NCBI GenBank assembly: GCA_002729015.1
Contig: PBVO01000062.1
Coordinates: 4,635 to 26,126, forward strand
Reading direction: 5' to 3'
Length of the DNA stretch: 21,492 bases
DNA from: Candidatus Poribacteria bacterium
GTDB taxonomy: Bacteria; Poribacteria; WGA-4E; UBA9662
In this document: positions 5,640-13,307 of the stretch, one piece after another
Layout: each line of letters starts with the position of its first letter
Position numbering within the stretch: position 1 is the stretch's first letter
Notes under the pieces: generated by a model
Told to the model about the DNA's origin: nothing
Databases searched by the model: none
What the model saw: only the letters and a program-made list of their open reading frames with translations
Position numbers and translations under genes: made by a program

Positions 5640-5966
5640 ATGGCTGGGAGTACCATCGAAATTACGGATGCCAATTTTGAAGAACAAGTTTTGCAATCAG
5701 ACACACCGATCGTCGTCGATTTTTGGGCTGAGTGGTGTGGACCCTGCAAGCAGATTGCACCAGTATTAGAAGAATTAGCAACAGAAAACGCTGGTACTTA
5801 TAAGATTGGAAAACTGAACATAGACCAAAACCGCGATTATGCGATGCAGTTTGGTGTCAGAAGTATCCCAACTTTACTTGTCTTCAAAGATGGGGAAGTA
5901 GTAGACCAGATAGTTGGTTCAATGCCCAAAGCTACCCTGGGTGAAAAAATCAGCGCTTCAATCTAG
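5640..5966 (+). CDS. trxA: Thioredoxin
   Basis: A 108-aa cytosolic thioredoxin that reduces protein disulfides using electrons from thioredoxin reductase. The active site WCGPC lies at residues 32-36 after VVDFWAE, the cis-proline is P77 in [10 protein letters not shown], and the C-terminal [13 protein letters not shown] strand is standard. Length is normal. The frame extends upstream, but the ATG at 5640 follows AGGAG with a 7-base gap and fits the family start. waaA follows 45 bases later, probably on the same transcript from the promoter at 5511-5539. Confidence 0.97.
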   Translation: MAGSTIEITDANFEEQVLQSDTPIVVDFWAEWCGPCKQIAPVLEELATENAGTYKIGKLNIDQNRDYAMQFGVRSIPTLLVFKDGEVVDQIVGSMPKATLGEKISASI

Positions 5967-6011
5967 TGAAAGGAAATCGATAGTAAGTAATAAAACTTGA
6001 AGATATAGTCA

Positions 6012-7316
6012 ATGTTGGCTGACTGGGAGTTCTTCTACGACAAGATTGTATTACCTACACTTCACACTAGTTTTCAGGCCCTGTCGTTGTTTGATCAAAA
6101 GATACGTCAGGGCCTCGCCGATCGCCGATCGGTTTTCGAGTCCCTTTCTAATCAACTCTCCACTGCTCGTGATTTAGAGCAAACCCTGTGGTTTCACTTT
6201 ACCTCCGTGGGAGAATTTGAGCAATGCAAACCGCTCATTGAATATCTTCATCCTGATTATCGAATTGTATTAACTTATTTTTCTCCTTCTGTTTCGCATC
6301 AGGCCAATAGCTACCAATTTGCAGATGCTGCCATTTATCTACCGTTAGATAGCAAGCAAAATGCCCACCGACTAATAGATCTAATTCAACCATCGATCTT
6401 AGTCTTTTCTAAGTTCGATATTTGGCCCAACTTGGTGTGGCAAGCCAAGAAGCGAGACGTCAAAACTGTTTTGATTGCAGGCACATTACAACCCAAATCA
6501 AAGCGTCTACACCCTCTGACCAATAAGTTTTTTCGGTCAGTTCATCAACAAATAGACCTGCATTGTGTTGTGTCTGAGGCAGATGCAAACCGTTTTCGCC
6601 AAATTTGCCCATCTTCCTCCAGGATCGTTATAACTGGCGATACAAGATTCGATCAGGTTCACGCTCGAGCATCTTCGGCAGTGAAAACCGAAAATTTTCT
6701 ACCTGGGCAATCGACATTGAGTCGGCCTATTTTAGTAGCTGGAAGTACATACGCAGAAGAAGAGAAAGTTCTAGTTACAGCAATCAAACAGATTAAACAA
6801 ACGCACCAGTCTATTCAACCTCATCTGTTGATTGTACCGCACGAACCCAACCCAAAACATGTCCAGAATCTCACCCAACACTTACGTAATAGAAATCTTA
6901 CTTTTGCCAAATACACAGAACTTGATGATTCCAGCGATTTATCTCAAGTAGATGTCGTTGTAATCGATACCGTCGGCATTCTGGCCCAATTATACCGACT
7001 GGCAGATATAACTTTTGTTGGTGGAAGCTTCCACGGTAGTGTTCATAATGTAATGGAGCCAGCAGTAATGGCAAAACCGGTAATCTTCGGACCGACTATT
7101 GATAATGCACAGGAAGCACAGCTGTTAGTCCAGTTAGGAGGGGCAAAAATGATTCAGAATAGTCAACAGCTACATTCTGTAATGATAGATTGGCTATCTG
7201 CACCATCAATATGCAAAGAAGTTGGACAAAAAGCCAATCACATAATCGAAAGTAATTTGGGCGCTACCCAGCGCACTCTCAGTTGTTTAGTTCCCTATCT
7301 GGCCTCAGCCCTGTAA
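6012..7316 (+). CDS. waaA: 3-deoxy-D-manno-octulosonic acid (Kdo) transferase
   Basis: The 434-aa protein is a GT30 glycosyltransferase that adds Kdo from CMP-Kdo to lipid A precursor at the inner face of the inner membrane. Family marks are in order: KIRQGLADRRS near residue 30, the catalytic block FHFTSVGEFEQ with E68, KFDIWPN (family usually E-IWPN; here Asp), GDTRFDQ, AGSTYAEEE, VPHEPNP, and the C-terminal FVGGSFHGSVHNVMEPA that binds nucleotide sugar. The N-terminus is amphipathic rather than a clear membrane anchor. Its presence shows a Gram-negative outer membrane with lipopolysaccharide or a Kdo-lipid. The last 12 bases overlap tail-to-tail with the convergent PhyH gene. Confidence 0.92.
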   Translation: MLADWEFFYDKIVLPTLHTSFQALSLFDQKIRQGLADRRSVFESLSNQLSTARDLEQTLWFHFTSVGEFEQCKPLIEYLHPDYRIVLTYFSPSVSHQANSYQFADAAIYLPLDSKQNAHRLIDLIQPSILVFSKFDIWPNLVWQAKKRDVKTVLIAGTLQPKSKRLHPLTNKFFRSVHQQIDLHCVVSEADANRFRQICPSSSRIVITGDTRFDQVHARASSAVKTENFLPGQSTLSRPILVAGSTYAEEEKVLVTAIKQIKQTHQSIQPHLLIVPHEPNPKHVQNLTQHLRNRNLTFAKYTELDDSSDLSQVDVVVIDTVGILAQLYRLADITFVGGSFHGSVHNVMEPAVMAKPVIFGPTIDNAQEAQLLVQLGGAKMIQNSQQLHSVMIDWLSAPSICKEVGQKANHIIESNLGATQRTLSCLVPYLASAL

Positions 7317-8102
7317 CAAGTTCGGCTCAATCTCGGTGATCGTTTTCACATGAGTGTAGTGTGCCGAAGACATCAACTCTTGAGTTTCTGGTAGTAACCG
7401 GCCCTCAAGTGATTCTGGTACGCCCCCACCACCTCGGTATTGTGGTGCATACCGTAATACCAGGATACGTCGGAGCCGGTCAGTGGGTTGCCAGGGAAGA
7501 ATACCATGTGTCATCAATTCGGGCATGACTAAAATATCACCAGCTTTCGGCGTGACATTAACTATTCCTTCTGGTAGATTCTTAGAATCAGACGGGTGCC
7601 CATCTTGGAACAAATGGCGAGGTCGATCGAATTGTGCTTTATGTGATCCTGGAACTAGTAACAATCCTCCATCCCCAGGTAGTACATCATCAAAATAAGG
7701 AAACACGACAAAATTGTCACAATAAATCCGACTATTCTTCACCTCATACCTGCAACTCTCCCAGCCGTAGTCATCCCTAGCACAATGTAGTCCACCACCT
7801 TCGGCCCCGGGTTGGTCAATCTGGAGCGTTCCACTGACTAGTTTGGGTTTCCCGTTTGTAAGTTCCATAATAATAGGCCAAGTCGATGGGTGAAAAACAA
7901 GTCGTTCTAAGCACCGGTCGAAGGCAAACCCATTAATGTATCGTTTACCATCTTTACCAAAACCATTTGGAAATTGATTGTCCTCTATTTTCATATACCG
8001 TTCGCAAGCTAAGCGTCCGTCAGATAATTCTTTTTCGGTTAATGCGTTCTTGATGTGTAAATAACCAGTAACATCAAAAAAATAGCGTTGGCTCGGTGTC
8101 AT
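7305..8102 (-). CDS. PhyH-family protein with an unusual iron site (HxA in place of HxD)
   Basis: A 265-aa cytosolic PhyH relative from the subgroup with LPGDGG and PGSHK signatures (here DDVLPGDGGLLLVPGSHK, ~138-155). The proximal metal motif reads GGGLHCARDDYGW: H106 is present but the position of the canonical Asp is A108, while the distal His is H199 in MPELMTHGILPW with arginines after it. In Fe/2-oxoglutarate halogenases the Asp is replaced by Ala or Gly, leaving room for halide; in this PhyH subgroup the loss may instead mean a different ligand, perhaps D110 or D111. The start is the ATG at 8102, six bases after GAGA; a TTG at 8144 lacks an SD. It is the last gene of the long minus-strand operon. 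Confidence 0.8.
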   Translation of the reverse strand: MTPSQRYFFDVTGYLHIKNALTEKELSDGRLACERYMKIEDNQFPNGFGKDGKRYINGFAFDRCLERLVFHPSTWPIIMELTNGKPKLVSGTLQIDQPGAEGGGLHCARDDYGWESCRYEVKNSRIYCDNFVVFPYFDDVLPGDGGLLLVPGSHKAQFDRPRHLFQDGHPSDSKNLPEGIVNVTPKAGDILVMPELMTHGILPWQPTDRLRRILVLRYAPQYRGGGGVPESLEGRLLPETQELMSSAHYTHVKTITEIEPNLLQG

Positions 8103-8132
8103 TAGCATTCTCTTTGTTAGTTTAACTGTTGG

Positions 8133-8171
8133 AAAGAGCGCCAAGATAGTTCAATAAGAAAGACGCTCTTT
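8133..8171 (-). promoter_or_regulatory. Hairpin in the Gfo/Idh-PhyH intergenic gap
   Basis: AAAGAGCG (8133-8140) and CGCTCTTT (8164-8171) form a perfect 8-bp stem with a 23-base loop in the only sizeable gap (96 bases) of the long operon. The tail on the minus strand (CTTTCC) is too short for a strong terminator, so partial termination or RNA processing that lowers PhyH expression is possible. Confidence 0.4.
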
Positions 8172-8198
8172 AGGTTGAGTAATATATTTGAATTGTAA

Positions 8199-9368
8199 TT
8201 ATTCCACGCCTATTTCGTCATTAATCTCTTTTTGATATCCTTCCAAAGATAAATTTTCGATCTCTTCAATAGTAACAGACCGGCCAAAATATCCCGATTC
8301 ATATACCGCCATGCAAATAGCCTGAGATCGATAACCTTCTAGACCGTCAACTTCTGGTTGGCTCCCACTGTTAATAGCATCAGCAAAATACTTTAGTTCA
8401 ATTGCTATGGTGTTATCGATGTCGCGAGGGAAAAAGTATTCCTGCTCACTTTCACTGAGGCTAGACATAAACTTTTGGTAAATTTCATCAGTGCTTATCA
8501 AGTCACCAGTATTCCGTTGATGCAGACCTGACCCCCAATCTAGCGACCCTTCTGACCCGTAAATGGTTTTTCGATTGAAGCCCTGCCCCGGTGCAGAACC
8601 GACCCAAGTCCATTGAGCCGAAACCCCCTGATCGAATGTGATAGTCGAGATCATACAATCCTCAACATCGACTTCGTATCCGTCTGATCTCTCTTTTACA
8701 TCTCCATAACGAAATGGCTCGTAGGCTTTATTGACGGCATAAACCTCTTTAGCTTCTAGACCGAGATGAAAACGCATCAGATCAGTAAAATGTACACCAC
8801 CATCTAAGGCCCAACCACCACCGGCTTTCATTTTGAAGTTTCGCCACCCCCATTTTCCTAGGCTCTCACCTACATCAATCCAAAAAAACATGCGGACATC
8901 ACCAATCATGCCTTGTTGAACAGCCCAACGGCGAGCTCGCTCATGTCGACTAAGACGATAGTTTTCCGCTACTGATAGGACACGGTTATTAGTAGCGGCG
9001 GCATCGATAATTTGTTTCCCCGCTCGCATAGTAATTCCCAACGGCTTTTCAATAATGACGTGTTTACCAGCTTGTAGGGCTTGAGTTGCCAAACCATGGT
9101 GCTCGCTATGTAAAGTGCAAATATCTACACAATCGATCTCAGGATGATTATCCAACATTTCGGCTACCGTATCGTAGGCCTTTGGTTTATTTCCTCCCTG
9201 AATTTCTTGTGCTTCTCCGGCTCTTGTGTTGGCAGCATCAATATTGACATCAGCAGCAGCAACAATGTCGAAGAGCCGAAAATCTTTGTCCCATAGTTCT
9301 CGATAACCACCCATATGGGCACCTGAAATCCCTCCACACCCAATTAATCCAACTTTCAGTTGCGACAT
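8199..9368 (-). CDS. Gfo/Idh/MocA family NAD(P)-dependent oxidoreductase
   Basis: A 389-aa cytosolic dehydrogenase acting on sugars or cyclitols. The N-terminal Rossmann fold carries GLIGCGGISGAH (8-18) and the family motif EKPL (E107-L110, with K108 the catalytic lysine). The C-terminal alpha/beta domain carries LDGGVHFTD (188-196), which supplies the catalytic Asp/His pair. Length is typical. The ATG at 9368 follows GGGA with an 8-base gap. It lies 12 bases after a small membrane-protein gene and downstream of xylose isomerase and the ABC transporter, which fits oxidation of an imported sugar-like compound. No signal peptide is present, so it is not one of the exported Tat-dependent members. 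The exact substrate is unknown. Confidence 0.92.
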   Translation of the reverse strand: MSQLKVGLIGCGGISGAHMGGYRELWDKDFRLFDIVAAADVNIDAANTRAGEAQEIQGGNKPKAYDTVAEMLDNHPEIDCVDICTLHSEHHGLATQALQAGKHVIIEKPLGITMRAGKQIIDAAATNNRVLSVAENYRLSRHERARRWAVQQGMIGDVRMFFWIDVGESLGKWGWRNFKMKAGGGWALDGGVHFTDLMRFHLGLEAKEVYAVNKAYEPFRYGDVKERSDGYEVDVEDCMISTITFDQGVSAQWTWVGSAPGQGFNRKTIYGSEGSLDWGSGLHQRNTGDLISTDEIYQKFMSSLSESEQEYFFPRDIDNTIAIELKYFADAINSGSQPEVDGLEGYRSQAICMAVYESGYFGRSVTIEEIENLSLEGYQKEINDEIGVE

Positions 9369-9380
9369 TTGTGAATTCCC

Positions 9381-9665
9381 TTATTTATTATTATTTTCGA
9401 TCGAATTATCAGTCTGATTGAATTGCTGCTCGTCCTCATTTGGCAACCCACTAATTACTAAGTAGATAAATAATCCTAAGGCAAAGACAAAAACGATGGT
9501 TGCTATTACCACTGTCTGGCGCCAGTCGATACGTTGCTGGAGCGAAAAGTCATCAACATGGTGAGGTAAGAAGGTTGAGTGTCCGATGGCGTCTAATGTC
9601 AGACACCAGAATAAGAATAAACAAATCGGACCAACCAACATCGTTTTTGTCTGCCTGATAGGCAT
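9381..9665 (-). CDS. Small two-span membrane protein (94 aa)
   Basis: No family recognised. Two hydrophobic segments lie at about residues 9-26 (MLVGPICLFLFWCLTLDA) and 50-72 (TVVIATIVFVFALGLFIYLV), joined by a loop with several His and Asp (GHSTFLPHHVDD), and the C-terminus is a hydrophilic Q/N/D/E tail. The arrangement suggests an accessory subunit of a membrane complex. It is embedded in the operon with 12-base gaps on both sides, so it is certainly co-transcribed with xylose isomerase and the Gfo/Idh oxidoreductase. The SD (AGAAGA) is modest. Confidence 0.8.
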   Translation of the reverse strand: MPIRQTKTMLVGPICLFLFWCLTLDAIGHSTFLPHHVDDFSLQQRIDWRQTVVIATIVFVFALGLFIYLVISGLPNEDEQQFNQTDNSIENNNK

Positions 9666-9677
9666 AGATCTTCTACT

Positions 9678-10847
9678 CTAACGAACACCAAGCAGAATCT
9701 CGACGGTCAATTGATCCAGTTTTTCATAGGAGCAACCTTTGGATGCAATTTCATCTGGATCAAAATCAGTAGATCGTAATTTCTGAGCTTTGTCGTTACT
9801 ATAACCAGAAATTAAGGCTTCTAATTCTGTATCTTTGGCTTGAACTTCCGCTAAAATACCCTGAATTTCCGAGTCTTCATTGAACTGATTCACTTTTTCT
9901 TTCAAAATCAAGTAGGTTCGCATACAACCAGCTGCGAAATCCCAAACACCTTCTTGGTCTTCAGTTCGGTAAGCATGAGCATCAAAGTGACGCATACCGC
10001 CCCATTCATTGTCCTCTAACAGTTTAACCAATAGAAAGGCAGCCTTGATGTTTTCAGAACCGAAACGTAGATCTTGGTCAAATCGACCCATCTTTTGATC
10101 ATTGAGGTCAATATGAAATAGCTTTCCCGCTTCTAAAGCTTGAGATACTCCATGGAGAAAATTCAATCCAGCCATGGTTTCATGAGCAAATTCAGGATTA
10201 ACACCTACCATAGAGGAGTCTTCTAAAGTTTCGATAAAGTGCAACATGTGACCGACAGTTGGCATGTATATGTCGCCTCTCGGCTCGTTAGGCTTTGGTT
10301 CCAAAGCAAATTTCAGGTCATATCCTTGATCTTTGACATAGTCACAAAGAAAGTTTATTGAATCCCGAAACCACTTAATGGTGTCAGGTCCATTTTTCGA
10401 GGCATCCACTTCAGCACCTTCTCTACCACCCCAGAAAACATAGATTTTGGCACCTAGTTCCACACCGAGATCAATAGCAGACATAGTTTTCTGAACTGCA
10501 AATGCTCGAACTTTGGGATCGTTAGAAGTAAATGCTCCATCTCGAAATACAGGATGAAAGAAAAGATTTGTGGTCGCCATCGGGACTTTCATTCCATGAT
10601 CGTTCAGAGCTTGTTTGAAATCTTTTACAATTTGGTCTCTCTCACTAGGACTGGCATCGAAGGGAACCAAGTCATTATCGTGCAGATTGACTCCATAAGC
10701 TCCCAACTGACTTAGCTTTCGAACCGATTCAATCGGATTGATCGTGGGTCGAACTATATCACCGAATGGGTCTCGGCCTGGATTACCGACGGTCCAAAGA
10801 CCAAAAGTGAACTGGTCTGATGGGTTCGGTTGAAATAAGTCTGACAT
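9678..10847 (-). CDS. xylA: Xylose isomerase, class I (actinobacterial type)
   Basis: The 389-aa TIM-barrel enzyme interconverts aldoses and ketoses (D-xylose/D-xylulose, D-glucose/D-fructose) with two divalent metals. Using the Streptomyces enzyme as reference from memory, every key residue is present with an offset of two: H56 and D59 (LHDNDLVPF), E183 and K185 ([12 protein letters not shown]), E219 and H222 (NPEFAHE), D247 (HIDLN), D257 and D259 (RFDQDLRFG), D289 (HFD). Length and the start [18 protein letters not shown] match the short class found in Actinobacteria and Thermus rather than the ~440-aa E. coli class. The ATG follows AAGGAG with a 7-base gap. No xylulokinase lies nearby, so the real substrate may be another aldose. 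Confidence 0.95.
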   Translation of the reverse strand: MSDLFQPNPSDQFTFGLWTVGNPGRDPFGDIVRPTINPIESVRKLSQLGAYGVNLHDNDLVPFDASPSERDQIVKDFKQALNDHGMKVPMATTNLFFHPVFRDGAFTSNDPKVRAFAVQKTMSAIDLGVELGAKIYVFWGGREGAEVDASKNGPDTIKWFRDSINFLCDYVKDQGYDLKFALEPKPNEPRGDIYMPTVGHMLHFIETLEDSSMVGVNPEFAHETMAGLNFLHGVSQALEAGKLFHIDLNDQKMGRFDQDLRFGSENIKAAFLLVKLLEDNEWGGMRHFDAHAYRTEDQEGVWDFAAGCMRTYLILKEKVNQFNEDSEIQGILAEVQAKDTELEALISGYSNDKAQKLRSTDFDPDEIASKGCSYEKLDQLTVEILLGVR

Positions 10848-10882
10848 GTTTTTTCTCCTTAAATGTATACTCTAAAAAAAAT

Positions 10883-11308
10883 TTAGTGAATCTGGAAAAA
10901 TTCGATTACTTCTCCACTCGGCCCCTTAAAAAAAGACAGGGTGACATCCAATTTATCTAATGTGACAGTGGTTGGCTCAACCGTTATTTCGTAGCCTGCG
11001 GACCGAACTTTTTCAGTGGCAGACCTGGTGTCATTGACCGTCAATGCAAAATGAAAAACTGGGTCGTTAGGTGCTTCATCATTCGGTTGTGGTGAACCGT
11101 CATAAGTATCGAATAACTCCATGTGAGAACCGTCACCAATATCGAGTAGCAAAATACGCCTCTTCGGACTAGCTCCTTCGAAGTCAGCCACGATTTTCAT
11201 TCCCAGAACGTCTTGATATAACTTCAAAGATTCTTCCCAATCACGAGTCTGGACTGCAATATGATGTGTTCCAAGCCCTTCTATGACTTGGTTTGTTGAA
11301 CTTGACAT
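10883..11308 (-). CDS. VOC/glyoxalase-fold metalloprotein
   Basis: The 141-aa protein has two beta-alpha-beta-beta-beta modules of the vicinal oxygen chelate superfamily. Likely metal ligands are H16 (THHIAVQ), E64 (SHMELFD), H86 (VFHFALTV) and E136 (GEVIEFFQ), the glyoxalase I/methylmalonyl-CoA epimerase arrangement. Reaction is unknown: isomerase, epimerase, lyase or dioxygenase are possible. In an operon with xylose isomerase and a sugar-type dehydrogenase, an epimerase or isomerase is plausible. The SD AGGAGG is strong but 11 bases from the ATG. It lies 35 bases before xylA and 49 after the membrane cluster, at the boundary between membrane and enzyme parts of the operon. Confidence 0.85.
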   Translation of the reverse strand: MSSSTNQVIEGLGTHHIAVQTRDWEESLKLYQDVLGMKIVADFEGASPKRRILLLDIGDGSHMELFDTYDGSPQPNDEAPNDPVFHFALTVNDTRSATEKVRSAGYEITVEPTTVTLDKLDVTLSFFKGPSGEVIEFFQIH

Positions 11309-11357
11309 TAATTTTTATTCCTCCTAATCCGATTTGAATAATAAAACATGAATCAAA

Positions 11358-12452
11358 TCATCCACCAAATAGGCTAGGTAAAGCTTTAATTAAGAATTGG
11401 ACTCGACCAATCAACAATGATACTCGTCCCATCACTGTATTACCAAAAGCAGCACCAAAACCAACCATAATGAAAATAACACCTATTTTTGATATACCAC
11501 CGACGATGCCTTCATGTTCGACTGAAAAGAAAAAGTAGGTCAATGTACAAATTACGCCAACAAAAATTAGGCTCAAATTGAATTTTTGCCAACCATCCCT
11601 ATGAAAAAAATCGGTGTAGATATTAATCTGTTCAACTTGTTTATCTTTCGGGGTGGCTTCTTGCTTGGCGGTATACGTCCAACTTTCATCTAGAACCAAC
11701 TTACCGTTTCTGGTATTGATGTTAAATATTCGTCCATCTACTACTTGCCAACGGTGGCCTTTTTTCCACACTTTGATCTTAGCGCTTGACGATAACTCAT
11801 GACCCGCATCGATAAAACTTCTACTAAGTAGATCAGGCATCACAGTTTTATCCAACTGTTGAAAAATGATCGGTGTGCCGTCTATAGACAATTGAATTTG
11901 ATCTTGGATCTGCCACTTAGCCCCATCCTTAATAGTCCTGATTTTAGCTGTTTTAGTCATAACTAAACCAGCTTGCCGGAAACGATCCTGTAACTCAACA
12001 GTAGGCTGACCTTGACCTAACGAATCAGCCATATCCGTCTTAAGATTAGAATGTAAATGATTAAGCCGAAGCGTACTATGAACATGTTTGAAAATGTCTT
12101 GTTCAACGGCTGCTGGGATCGCAATACCCGCTCCATAACCAATAGTAATGGCAAAAGGAATTCGAATTAGCCATGACGTATTGGGAGAAAATTGGGTGAA
12201 AAATAACAAACCAACTAACACCGGTATCAATATTAGAATCGTTTCAAGCGTTTGGCCTTGATTAATCGATAATTCTAAACTTTCCCAAATTGTACCAATT
12301 AAACCATCCTTAATTTGAACGACAATGCCGTAACCGGCAGCAAGACCAACGAAAAGATGCTCGGCAAAAGTGTAAAATGGGTTATCCCGATATAAAAAAC
12401 TGAACACACAAAGTGTGAGAGCAATACCAATTAGGATGCCTAAGGTCGCCAT
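11358..12452 (-). CDS. Membrane protein with two soluble repeat modules (364 aa)
   Basis: Unrecognised family. N-terminal membrane segments lie at about residues 2-20, 30-48, 70-86 and 96-114, then a soluble domain (~120-285), then two spans (291-309, 322-340). The soluble domain has two related modules: LQDRFRQAGLVMTKTAKI (154 on, ending at W180) and LSRSFIDAGHELSSSAKIKV (209 on, ending at W235). The pattern is L...F...G..L....K..v.k.G..W. The same pair occurs in the protein at 13308-14423, so the two are likely paralogues. It is the last of four membrane genes and starts four bases after the preceding stop. A structural subunit of an envelope complex is the best guess. Confidence 0.85.
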   Translation of the reverse strand: MATLGILIGIALTLCVFSFLYRDNPFYTFAEHLFVGLAAGYGIVVQIKDGLIGTIWESLELSINQGQTLETILILIPVLVGLLFFTQFSPNTSWLIRIPFAITIGYGAGIAIPAAVEQDIFKHVHSTLRLNHLHSNLKTDMADSLGQGQPTVELQDRFRQAGLVMTKTAKIRTIKDGAKWQIQDQIQLSIDGTPIIFQQLDKTVMPDLLSRSFIDAGHELSSSAKIKVWKKGHRWQVVDGRIFNINTRNGKLVLDESWTYTAKQEATPKDKQVEQINIYTDFFHRDGWQKFNLSLIFVGVICTLTYFFFSVEHEGIVGGISKIGVIFIMVGFGAAFGNTVMGRVSLLIGRVQFLIKALPSLFGG

Positions 12453-12455
12453 AGA

Positions 12456-13304
12456 CTATGTTTGAATTCTCCGTTTTCGCCGGTCGATGAAAAAAGCCAA
12501 GTTGCATAAAATAATTATTAATATTAGTACTAAATGAAGAAAAGATTGGATACCCATACCTGTGGCACCATCCCCACCTTCGCTGGAGTAACCAGCTTCT
12601 TGTATCAGACTTTCATATTCGGCTGCGCCTAGAAGGCCCGGTAAAATTCCGACGATCTGGCCCGCATCTAAAGCCGGATACAATTCGGAAATCATTACCC
12701 CAGTTACGCCTAATGCTAGAGTTTGTTGGAATCGACCATAAACAAAGTTGATCCAAGCTGGTGGTGCACCTACTGACGCTAAATCAATGACTAACGCGAT
12801 ATCATCATAATTTTTGACTGATTTCATCATTGGAATTTCACTAAGCGCGGTGTTGTGAACATCTTTTGGGTAAACGCTGGCAATATTTTTGCCCATATTT
12901 AGCAGGTTGGCGACTGCTCCAGGCTTGTAACCCAAATAACAGTGGTCAACTCCATAAGTTTTTTGGTGCAATTTAGCGACTCGCTCAAACTCTTTCTGTC
13001 CTAGTAATACTGAGTCAAAAATTAACCAGTTGAAACCGATGACTTTTAAGTCTTTGGCAAAACAATGATGTAGGAGTGCTGTCAGTTGAGGTTGTAGCTC
13101 AGCCATAGAGGAAGGGCCATAATCCAGAGAGATCATTATTACTTGACCTGGATCAAATTTTTCAATAGTGTCATACAACTGCTGGGTAGCATTAGAAATT
13201 GTCGATACAGGTGCCGAGATTTTGAGTGTGGCTGGGATTAAGACTACAATAGCTATAATCAGAAAAATCCATCGACGATCAATCGATAATAGATTTTGCA
13301 ACAT
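12456..13304 (-). CDS. Membrane-anchored protein with a large external alpha/beta domain (282 aa)
   Basis: Unrecognised. An N-terminal signal-anchor (residues 12-28) and a C-terminal span (253-273, followed by RRKRR) flank a ~220-residue domain that must face the periplasm if the positive-inside rule holds. The domain alternates strands and helices: VIMISLDYGPSSMAEL (55-70), LKVIGFNWLIFDSV (86-99), CYLGYKPGAVANLL (122-135), DIALVIDLAS (168-177), GVTGVMISELYP (199-210). That looks like a Rossmann- or flavodoxin-like fold. Gaps to both neighbours are three bases, so it belongs to the four-gene membrane unit. No catalytic motif is recognised; ligand sensing or binding is possible. Confidence 0.85.
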   Translation of the reverse strand: MLQNLLSIDRRWIFLIIAIVVLIPATLKISAPVSTISNATQQLYDTIEKFDPGQVIMISLDYGPSSMAELQPQLTALLHHCFAKDLKVIGFNWLIFDSVLLGQKEFERVAKLHQKTYGVDHCYLGYKPGAVANLLNMGKNIASVYPKDVHNTALSEIPMMKSVKNYDDIALVIDLASVGAPPAWINFVYGRFQQTLALGVTGVMISELYPALDAGQIVGILPGLLGAAEYESLIQEAGYSSEGGDGATGMGIQSFLHLVLILIIILCNLAFFIDRRKRRIQT

Positions 13305-13307
13305 AGC

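Noticed and set aside
8103..8144. TTG start at 8144 for the second PhyH gene
   Set aside because: No SD precedes it, while the ATG at 8102 has GAGA at a suitable distance.
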